This document shows positions 50,493-57,248 of a stretch of DNA of 64,000 bases, one piece after another. This DNA comes from Nocardia sp. NBC_00565 (GTDB lineage Bacteria > Actinomycetota > Actinomycetes > Mycobacteriales > Mycobacteriaceae): NCBI RefSeq assembly GCF_036345915.1, contig NZ_CP107785.1:9610001-9674000 (forward strand). The letters are read 5' to 3'. Position 1 is the stretch's first letter; each line of letters opens with the position of its first letter. The notes under the pieces are model-generated. The model was given only the letters and a program-made list of their open reading frames with translations. It was not told where the DNA came from and did no database searches. Position numbers and translations under genes: made by a program.

Positions 50493-50993
50493 TCAGTTCC
50501 TCGCTCGGGTGCGGACCCGGCGGGCGATGCCCGTGGCAATGGTCGAGGTGAGGAGTCGGTTCGCGGGACCGGCCAGCGCCAGCAGCGGTCGCAGCGCGGA
50601 GCTGCCCTCGAGAGCGAATGTCCAAGTCAGGCGGGTGCCTTCGGCGTGCGGTGTGAGCACGATGTCTTCGGCGAAGCGCCGCAGTCCCGGAATGGACGCG
50701 GAATCGACGGTGAAGGTCATCCGCTTGCCCTCGTCCCATCGGTAGAACCGCTCGTCCAGCCGTACCGCGCCGCCGAGGGTGACGGTGCGGGTGGTGCCGA
50801 CGCCGAACGGGCGCGGTGCGGTCCATGCCGCGGCGGTGATCACGGCCGACCACGACACCAGCGCGTCATCCGCGGTCAATGCGGTCCATACGGCCGCGGG
50901 ATCGGCCGCGATATCGACGGTGTGTATGTAACGTCGAGCGGCGGTCGTGAGGAAGTCGTCGTCGGATTCGGCGAGTGCATAGCGTTGTGCCAT
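50493..50993 (-). CDS. SRPBCC-family protein (START-like lipid binding)
   Basis: 166 residues from ATG 50993. The domain begins with RYIHTVDIAADPAAVWTALT, a hallmark of the polyketide cyclase/SRPBCC fold, followed by a long strand-rich centre (TRTVTLGGAVRLDERFYRW, KRMTFTVDSAS) and the ending helix LRPLLALAGPANRLLTSTIA. Such proteins bind hydrophobic ligands. It lies between the monooxygenase and ferredoxin reductase of the same operon and may carry or cyclise the substrate. Confidence 0.8.
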   Translation of the reverse strand: MAQRYALAESDDDFLTTAARRYIHTVDIAADPAAVWTALTADDALVSWSAVITAAAWTAPRPFGVGTTRTVTLGGAVRLDERFYRWDEGKRMTFTVDSASIPGLRRFAEDIVLTPHAEGTRLTWTFALEGSSALRPLLALAGPANRLLTSTIATGIARRVRTRARN

Positions 50994-51019
50994 GGACGTT
51001 TTCGTCCCTTCGAATGGGG

Positions 51020-52057
51020 CTACAGGTCGAGGACCAGTGCGTCGCCCGCCGCGCGGGAGACACAGGTGAGCATGTGGTCGGTGCGTTCGGTGTCGAGCAG
51101 ACTCAGGTCGCGGTGATCGATATCGCCGGCCAGGACCCGCGTTTTGCAGGTGCCGCAGAAGCCCTGCTGGCAGGAATAGACGGCATCGGGCACCGTGCGC
51201 CGGATCGCGGCGAGTGCGGTCTCCTGTGCGCCGACCCGGATCGTGCGCCCGGTGCGGGCCAGGGTGATCTCGAATTCCCGGCCGTCGGTCACCGGCGGCG
51301 CGGAGAAGCGCTCGGTGTGCAGCGAGCCGGTCGGGTTGATGGTGAACATGGTCCGCTGCGCGGCGGCCAGTACGGGCGGGGGACCGCAAACGTACACGGC
51401 CGCACCGGGTTCGGCGCGTTCGATCAACTCCGCGATATCGGGCACCCCGAATTCGTCGTCCGGGCGGATCTCCGCACCGGGCAGTTCATCGAGGAACGGC
51501 ATCGATGCCCGCGACCGCCCGAGATAGACCAGGTGCCCGCGTGCGCCGGCGGCCTCGACCATCGGCAGAATCGGGGTGATGCCGATACCGCCCGCGATGA
51601 ACAGGTACGACGGCGCCTCGACGAAGGTGAACGCATTACGCGGTCCACGCACCCGCAGCACGTCACCGCCGCGCACATCCCGGTGCATCTCGATCGATCC
51701 GCCGCCGCCGCCGTCGGCGATGCGCCGCACCGCGATTCGGTAGCGGGAGCGATCGTTCGGGTCGCCGCACAGTGAGTACTGCCGATGCTTACCCGAGGGC
51801 AGGAAGACATCCAGGTGTGCGCCCGGCCGCCAGGTGGGTAGCGGTGCACCGGCCGCGTGCAGCGTGAAGGAGCGCACGTCCTCGGCCTCCACCGTCACCC
51901 GGTCCACGACCAGATCCAGGGCGAATCCGTCGCGGCGCACCGGATTCGATGAGGACAACAACGGTGCGGTGGGCCCGGAGACGAAGACCTGCTTGTAGGC
52001 GTCTATGACGGCCCCCAGCATCCGCAGGCTCGGCGGTGGGGTGAATTCCTTTGCCAT
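51020..52057 (-). CDS. Ferredoxin reductase (FAD, NAD, 2Fe-2S)
   Basis: 345 residues. FAD domain with RQYSLCGDPNDRSRYRIAVR near 92, NAD domain with IAGGIGITPILPMVEAA near 153 and CGPPPVLAAAQR, and a C-terminal 2Fe-2S domain with ligands in C-Q-Q-G-F-C-G-T-C near 302 and a final Cys in HMLTC. It is a phthalate-dioxygenase-reductase-like single-chain electron donor. The most likely acceptor is the adjacent PF10118-type metal-dependent protein, with which it is commonly paired in mycobacteria; this pairing is inference. Confidence 0.9.
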   Translation of the reverse strand: MAKEFTPPPSLRMLGAVIDAYKQVFVSGPTAPLLSSSNPVRRDGFALDLVVDRVTVEAEDVRSFTLHAAGAPLPTWRPGAHLDVFLPSGKHRQYSLCGDPNDRSRYRIAVRRIADGGGGGSIEMHRDVRGGDVLRVRGPRNAFTFVEAPSYLFIAGGIGITPILPMVEAAGARGHLVYLGRSRASMPFLDELPGAEIRPDDEFGVPDIAELIERAEPGAAVYVCGPPPVLAAAQRTMFTINPTGSLHTERFSAPPVTDGREFEITLARTGRTIRVGAQETALAAIRRTVPDAVYSCQQGFCGTCKTRVLAGDIDHRDLSLLDTERTDHMLTCVSRAAGDALVLDL

Positions 52058-52070
52058 CGTTCTCGTTTCC

Positions 52071-52955
52071 TCAGTGCCGCGCGGCGGGGGAGTGCGCGAG
52101 GTAGCGCAGCGCCTTGTCCATCGGACCCAGCTGGGAGGGGTGAAAGCCCGGGCGCAGGTACCGTGGCATCTCGGTGAAAAATGTTGTCCAGCTGGGGATT
52201 ACGCCACGCTTGGTGGCGCTGGTGAACTGCAGGCCCCAGAATCGGCCCTTATCCGCCGACGGATCCTTCCGGTACAGATAGGCGGTCGAGACGATGAACA
52301 GCGGCAGCAACGTGGCGGTCGCGAGGACCGCGGTGCGCGCCCGGCGGGCGTAGCCGCCGTCCACATGCATATACGCGTCGAATACGACGCTGCGGTGCTC
52401 GACCTCCTCCGCGCCGTGCCACCGGACCAGGTCCAGCATCGCCGGATGCATGCCGCGTTCTTCGAGGATGTCCGCGTTCAGCAGCCACTCGCCGATCACC
52501 GCGGTGAAATGCTCCATTCCGGCGAACAGCCCGAGTCGTTCCTTCAGCCACTCCTGTCGGGCGCGGCCGGTGAGTCCGTGGCCGCCCAGGAGACGGTCCA
52601 CCAGCCACCCGATCTTGGATACGTAGGAGTCGACGTCCAGCCCGATCGACTGCAGATGTGCGCGGGCCCGTTCGTGACTGGCCGCATGCATGGATTCCTG
52701 GCCGATGAAGCCCTGCACCTCCTCCCGCAGCCGCTCGTCATCGATGAACGGCAGTGCCTCCGCGAGGCATTGGGCCATGGCTCGCTCGCCCTCGGGGAGC
52801 ACCAGATGCATCACGTTGACGATGTGGGTCGCCAGGACCTCGCCGGGGATGTAGTGCATCGGAACCGAGCCGAAGTCGAAATGAACGTCTCGGGCATTGA
52901 TCGCGTGCACTTCGTCCCGGTACGGGCGCCGCGTCGCGCCAGCCTTCTCAGCCAT
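52071..52955 (-). CDS. Metal-dependent hydrolase, PF10118 family
   Basis: 294 residues from ATG 52955, or 301 from GTG 52976. Helical protein rich in conserved His/Glu pairs: HINARDVHFDFGSVPMHYIP-type start, FIGQESMHAASHERA near 100, FTAVIGEWLL near 150, and WHGAEEVEHRSVVFDAYMHV near 182. These E-x-x-H pairs suggest a di-iron centre as in membrane-associated oxygenases, although the family is named metal-dependent hydrolase. It is the first gene of the operon and is divergent from the TetR regulator. With the reductase it may form an oxygenase on long-chain lipids. Confidence 0.8.
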   Translation of the reverse strand: MAEKAGATRRPYRDEVHAINARDVHFDFGSVPMHYIPGEVLATHIVNVMHLVLPEGERAMAQCLAEALPFIDDERLREEVQGFIGQESMHAASHERARAHLQSIGLDVDSYVSKIGWLVDRLLGGHGLTGRARQEWLKERLGLFAGMEHFTAVIGEWLLNADILEERGMHPAMLDLVRWHGAEEVEHRSVVFDAYMHVDGGYARRARTAVLATATLLPLFIVSTAYLYRKDPSADKGRFWGLQFTSATKRGVIPSWTTFFTEMPRYLRPGFHPSQLGPMDKALRYLAHSPAARH

Positions 52956-52988
52956 GCGTCGAATGTACAGATCCACAAAATGTATTGC

Positions 52989-53024
52989 AATGTTGCAGCA
53001 ACAGTTTGTTCCAGAATGTTGCAG
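52989..53024. promoter_or_regulatory. Operator candidates between the TetR gene and the lipid operon
   Basis: A perfect palindrome TGTTGC-A-GCAACA at 52991-53003 and a direct copy of AATGTTGCAG at 53015-53024, 26 bp from the first. They lie between the divergent start codons and are AT-rich compared with the surroundings. Confidence 0.5.
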
Positions 53025-53044
53025 ATTATCCGGATATTGCTACC

Positions 53045-53668
53045 GTGGAGACTGTGTCAGCCACGACCACGCCATCGGTGCGCCCGAAGGATGCCGACGA
53101 CAGCATCGAATCGCAGATCCTGGACGCGGCCCTGGTCCAGTTCGAGAAGGTCGGTGTCAAGAAGACGACGATCGAGGACGTTGCCCGGCAGGCGGGGGTG
53201 GACCGTGTCACCGTCTACCGGCGCGTTGGCTCGCGCGACGACTTGGTGCAGGCCGTCGTGAGCCGCGAGGTCCGCGTGGTACTGGCCGAGGTGGCGCAGA
53301 TCGCCGAGCGGCACGAGGATATCGGCGATCTGGTCGCCGATATCCTCGTCACCGTTCTCACCAAGTGGCGCAATCACCCACTCGCGCAGCGCATGCTGGC
53401 GATCGAACCCGAACGGGTCATCACCAAGCTCACCACCGAAGGCGCAACGGTATTCACGCTGTCGGTCGCGACGACCGCCGCCGCGCTGGAACGCGCGACC
53501 GCCCGCGGACTGATGCCCGAAACCCCGGACCTACTCACCCGCGCCGAAGTCGTCTGTCGCGTCGTGCACTCCCTCATCCTCGCTCCGCACGGCGGCGTCC
53601 CCCTCGAATCCACCCCCGAACTCACCGCCTTCGCCCGGACCTATCTGCTCCCGATCATCGTCGGCTGA
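53045..53668 (+). CDS. TetR-family regulator of the MymA-like operon
   Basis: 207 residues from GTG 53045, with GTG 53054 as an alternative. The helix-turn-helix is VKKTTIEDVARQAGVDRVTVYRRVGSRDDLVQAVV, typical TetR_N. The C-terminal domain is unassigned. The gene faces the seven-gene operon starting at 52955 and the intergenic palindromes fit its binding. The effector is unknown; a fatty acid or ketone is expected from context. In M. tuberculosis the analogous operon is controlled by the AraC-type VirS, so regulation differs here. Confidence 0.85.
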   Translation: METVSATTTPSVRPKDADDSIESQILDAALVQFEKVGVKKTTIEDVARQAGVDRVTVYRRVGSRDDLVQAVVSREVRVVLAEVAQIAERHEDIGDLVADILVTVLTKWRNHPLAQRMLAIEPERVITKLTTEGATVFTLSVATTAAALERATARGLMPETPDLLTRAEVVCRVVHSLILAPHGGVPLESTPELTAFARTYLLPIIVG

Positions 53669-53675
53669 ACCTCTT

Positions 53676-55253
53676 TCAGGGGGTGCCGAACCAATGGGTG
53701 AGCGCTTCTCGCAGCGCGAGCGCGGCGGTGTCGGTGGGTTCGTCGATGGTCGCGGCCCAGGCGATGTGGGCGTCCGGGCGGATCAGTAGGGCATCGGCTG
53801 GTCGTTGATCGGTTTTCGCGGTGCGGATGTCGATGCGGTGCTGCCAGTCTCGGGCGATCTCGCGGAGTTCTGGGCGGTCGGCGAGGTCGAGGAGGATGGG
53901 CCGTGCGGTGTGCATGAGTTCGGCGACGCTGGTTGTGCCCTGGTCGGTGTACAGGGTGAGGTCGGGTGCGAAAGTGCCGGTCAATGCGTGTTGGTTGGGG
54001 TTGGGTAGCGGGTAGCGGATGTCGGTGCCGCCGACAAGAGCTCCCATGCGGCGCAAAGCCGGCTCGTCGACGAGCAGTTCCTGGAAGACTTCCCGCAGTG
54101 CTTCGGCGGCCGAGTCGTGTCCGCGCCGCAGTGCCACCTGGGCTCGGGTCTGTAGCAGTGCACGTGCGCCGGCGAAGTGGCGTTCGTCGTGATAGGTGTC
54201 CAGCAGGCCGGTCGGCGCCCAGCCGTGGATATCGGCGCCCAGCTTCCAGGCAAGGTTGACCGTGTCGAGCATGCCGAGGTTGATGGCCGCGCCGGTGGCG
54301 GGCAACAGGTGGGCCGCATCGCCGGCCAGCAGGATCCGCCCGTCGCGGTATCGCTCGGCCTGCCGGTCCTTGAAGGTGAAGCGCGACAGCCGAATCGGAT
54401 CCGTCATCGGCAGATCCGCGCCGAGCACGCGGCGAACGCTGTCGGCGAGCTCGGTCAGGGTCAGCGGCTCGTCGTCGTCGTATTCGGTGGACTCGTTTTC
54501 GGTGGTCATCAGGCTCAGACCCCGGTCGGCGACCGCGAACGCGAACACACCGCGGTCTGTTCGGGTGAAACCCGCATGGATCCTGCCCAGCCCGGGGACG
54601 TCGATGTCGCCGTTGTCGAGCACGGTCACCGAATCGGGCACAGTGACCTGGGCGAGCCGGTTGACCTCCGGATATGTGGTGCCGGGGAACGGGATACCGG
54701 CCAGGTCGCGAATCCGGCTGCGCCCGCCGTCGCAGCCCACCAGGTATCGGGCGGTGACCCGGTAGGGTCCGTCCGGCCCGCGCACGTCCGCGGTCACCGT
54801 GGCATCGTCCTGGCTCACCCCGACCACCTCGTGTCCGCGGCGGATGTCGGCGCCGAGTTCGGAGGCACGTTCGTCGAGCAGTCGCTCGATTTCCCGTTGT
54901 GGGAGCGGCATCGCCCGCATCGGGGGATCTGCCAGCTGTGTGAAGTCCAGTTCCAGAGTGCCGAACGGGAATCGGGGAGCTATGTCGGGGTCGCTGCTGG
55001 CCGCTTCGAATCGGTCCAGCATGCCTCGGTAGCGCAGCAGGTGCAGGATCCGCCCGCCGATACCGCTGGCCTTCGGGGTATCTCGGGGCTGCGGGTGCCG
55101 TTCCAGTACCAGCGAGCGCACGCCGGCCAGGCGCAGCTCACCGGCCAGCATCAGGCCGGCCGGCCCGGCGCCCACAATGATCACCTCGGTGTCCAATACT
55201 TGCCGCTCTCCTCGGAGTCCTTCGTCGCTTCCCCGGTCGTCGACAACACGCAT
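53676..55253 (-). CDS. FAD-dependent aromatic hydroxylase (PheA/TfdB type)
   Basis: 525 residues from ATG 55253; a TTG at 55196 with a GAGGAG ribosome site is a strong alternative giving 506 residues and starting just before TEVIIVGAGPAGLMLAGEL. FAD motifs: GAGPAG, then GCDGGRSRIRDLAGIPFPG near 175 (DG motif), and GRILLAGDAAHLLPATGAAI near 315 (GD motif). The C-terminal thioredoxin-like domain (about 400-525) matches the phenol hydroxylase/anthracycline-hydroxylase family. It hydroxylates aromatic rings in catabolism or polyketide tailoring. It appears monocistronic. Confidence 0.85.
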   Translation of the reverse strand: MRVVDDRGSDEGLRGERQVLDTEVIIVGAGPAGLMLAGELRLAGVRSLVLERHPQPRDTPKASGIGGRILHLLRYRGMLDRFEAASSDPDIAPRFPFGTLELDFTQLADPPMRAMPLPQREIERLLDERASELGADIRRGHEVVGVSQDDATVTADVRGPDGPYRVTARYLVGCDGGRSRIRDLAGIPFPGTTYPEVNRLAQVTVPDSVTVLDNGDIDVPGLGRIHAGFTRTDRGVFAFAVADRGLSLMTTENESTEYDDDEPLTLTELADSVRRVLGADLPMTDPIRLSRFTFKDRQAERYRDGRILLAGDAAHLLPATGAAINLGMLDTVNLAWKLGADIHGWAPTGLLDTYHDERHFAGARALLQTRAQVALRRGHDSAAEALREVFQELLVDEPALRRMGALVGGTDIRYPLPNPNQHALTGTFAPDLTLYTDQGTTSVAELMHTARPILLDLADRPELREIARDWQHRIDIRTAKTDQRPADALLIRPDAHIAWAATIDEPTDTAALALREALTHWFGTP

Positions 55254-55402
55254 TTCGGTACTCCCATTTCCACAGGTTCTGGACAGGCCAGCCATTCTGC
55301 GGCACCACCCGGGTCTTGCCGCAAGCCCCCGGGTGCGCTATATGTTAGGAGGGAGATGGTAACGGGGGCCGTTTCACTATGGGGTCGGCGAGAAGGCCGC
55401 CG

Positions 55403-55651
55403 TCAGGCCTGCAGGGTGCGTGCCATCGCGGTGAGTGCGTCGTCGCGTGGCATCGCCAGCAGTGCGTCGAAGACCATTCGGTAGTGCTCACTGGGTATAT
55501 AGGTGGGCCCGTTGCGGAGGTTCTCCAGAGCCATACTCGCGACATCGTCCGGCGACATCAGGTCCTGCAGGGTGGCAGGGTCGATGCCCTGCAGCCGTGG
55601 GGCTTCGGTGTCGGTCGCGCCCGGAGGCGAATCTGCCAGGTGGCGTTCCCC
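55403..55651 (-). pseudogene. C-terminal remnant of an SDR oxidoreductase
   Basis: About 75 residues: PPGATDTEAPRLQGIDPATL, QDLMSPDDVASMALENLRNG and PTYIPSEHYRMVFDALLAM. The P-G-x-T-x-T-E followed by M-S-P-D-D-V-A is the usual end of SDR proteins after the catalytic Tyr-Lys. The N-terminal 180 residues (TGxxxGIG, NAG, YxxxK) are absent; upstream in this frame is non-protein-like sequence. It lies just after the Rieske gene on the same strand and was probably cotranscribed with it. Confidence 0.65.
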
Positions 55652-55695
55652 GTTCGAGTCCGATGACGCGATCTTGTCGCCGAGGTGCAAGTCGT

Positions 55696-56043
55696 CTATT
55701 CGACCATGATGTCCTCCTCCGAAATCGACACCGTGCCACGTCCGAGTGGCCACACCTTGGTCAGCGTCTCGAATATCGTGCCGAGCCCGGGGATCTTCGC
55801 GAAGATCTGTTGCGGTCCGCGAACCATGTGCCCACTCTGTACGTCGTAGGCCGCCTGATGCCACGGACAGACGAGTCGGCCGTTCTCGATCGACCCACCC
55901 GCGAGATCGGCCCGCAGATGCCGGCATCGACGCGTGACCGCGAAGTATTCGCCGTCGATGTTTCCGACGGCGTACGGGCCCGCACCGGTCACGGTCCCAG
56001 GGGGAAGGTCGGCGATCGGGCACACCTTGATCTGATTTGTCAT
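55696..56043 (-). CDS. Rieske 2Fe-2S ferredoxin
   Basis: 115 residues from ATG 56043. The Rieske ligands are C40-R-H42 and C59-P-W-H62, with IENGRLVCPWHQAAYDVQSG as in dioxygenase ferredoxins. It would shuttle electrons to an oxygenase. The C-terminal 40 residues (IFAKIPGLGTIFETLTKVW) extend the usual 100-residue ferredoxin. No oxygenase terminal component is next to it; the nearest oxidoreductases are the FAD hydroxylase and the truncated SDR, so the partner may lie elsewhere or be lost. Confidence 0.8.
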   Translation of the reverse strand: MTNQIKVCPIADLPPGTVTGAGPYAVGNIDGEYFAVTRRCRHLRADLAGGSIENGRLVCPWHQAAYDVQSGHMVRGPQQIFAKIPGLGTIFETLTKVWPLGRGTVSISEEDIMVE

Positions 56044-56420
56044 GGTTTCTCCCGTTCGAGCCAAAAGAAGTGGATCTGGGGGACAGCATCGAGCCGGTGA
56101 TCGCTGGCAACGTCAGCGGCTACGGGTGCGCCACCGCGTACATCGCGGCGACACCGGTCGGCGCCCAGGCCGACGAGCGGGCTCATCACCATCGAGTTCA
56201 ACAGTAGATTCCGGCCGCGGTGTCGGTGCCGAAACGGGGCCAGCGAGGCAGTGGCAATTGAGCTGGTTGTGGGCTGACCGGTGACATGGCCGTCGTCGAG
56301 TCGGGTACGTTGACCCAAGTCGAGTACGTGCACGGCGATGCCCCCGAACAGGGCGGATCATGGCGCGACGAACTCGGCGGGCGATCGACGGCACGGCACC
56401 TTCTCCGAAGGAGCAGCGCT
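56044..56420. other. Gene-free stretch between divergent Rieske and molybdenum hydroxylase genes
   Basis: 377 bp. Short frames on both strands exist but none is protein-like for more than about 20 residues. It must hold the two divergent promoters. No clear operator palindrome was seen. Confidence 0.35.
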
Positions 56421-57248
56421 TTGGATCTCAATACGATCACCGATATCGTTCGGCGACCGTCCGACCGACCGGGCGCGGCCTGGCGCAACGGTGACGCCTG
56501 GCTGGCCGGGGGAACGTGGTTGTTCTCGACCGAGCAGCCGGATCTGCGCCGTCTGATCGATCTCACCGCACTCGGCTGGGACAGCCTGGTGCCGAGCGCC
56601 GACGGTCTCGAGATCGGCGCGACGTGCACCATCGGTGAACTGAATGCCTTTGCGCCGCCGAGTGACTGGCCCGCCGGCGCCCTGTTCAGCACGTGCTGCG
56701 AGGCGTTCCTGTCATCGTTCAAGGTGTGGAACGCGGCGACGGTGGGCGGCAATATCTGCCTGTCGCTGCCCGCGGGCCCGATGATCACGCTGACGGTCGC
56801 GCTCGAAGCCACATATACCGTGTGGGCCGCCGATGGTTCCGAGCGCACGATCGATGCCGTCGATTTCGTCATCGGCGACCACCGCAACGTCCTCGCGCCC
56901 GGCGAGATCCTGCGGCGCGTCGACATCCCGGTCTCCGCGCTGCGCAAGCGTTACGCGTACCGGCGCTTCACCCTGACGCGGCTGGGCCGCTCGACACTGT
57001 TCATGATCGCCACCCAGTCGCCGGGGACCGCGGACCTGATGCTCACCATCACGGCGGGCACCACCCGTCCGGTGCGCTTGGCGTTCGACCGGATGCCCGG
57101 CGCCGAGGCGCTGCGGCAGCGCATCGATGCCCTACCCGATGATCTGTGGTTCAGCGATCCGAACGGCAAACCCGACCACCGGCACCACCTGGCCGGGCAC
57201 TTCGCCGAGGAGATCCGCGTCGAGCTCACTGAAGGCGGTCCCGGGTGA
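56421..57248 (+). CDS. Molybdenum hydroxylase FAD subunit (CoxM-like)
   Basis: 275 residues from TTG 56421, seven bases after GAAGGAG. The FAD-binding fold of the xanthine dehydrogenase family is visible: AWLAGGTWLFSTEQPDLRRL near 25, LEIGATCTIGELNAFAP near 60, and KVWNAATVGGNICLSLPAGP near 95 (the T-V-G-G-N FAD motif). C-terminal CO_deh_flav_C follows with RFTLTRLGRSTLFMIAT. It couples electron flow from 2Fe-2S centres to NAD or another acceptor. The stop overlaps the next start as GTGA. Confidence 0.85.
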   Translation: MDLNTITDIVRRPSDRPGAAWRNGDAWLAGGTWLFSTEQPDLRRLIDLTALGWDSLVPSADGLEIGATCTIGELNAFAPPSDWPAGALFSTCCEAFLSSFKVWNAATVGGNICLSLPAGPMITLTVALEATYTVWAADGSERTIDAVDFVIGDHRNVLAPGEILRRVDIPVSALRKRYAYRRFTLTRLGRSTLFMIATQSPGTADLMLTITAGTTRPVRLAFDRMPGAEALRQRIDALPDDLWFSDPNGKPDHRHHLAGHFAEEIRVELTEGGPG

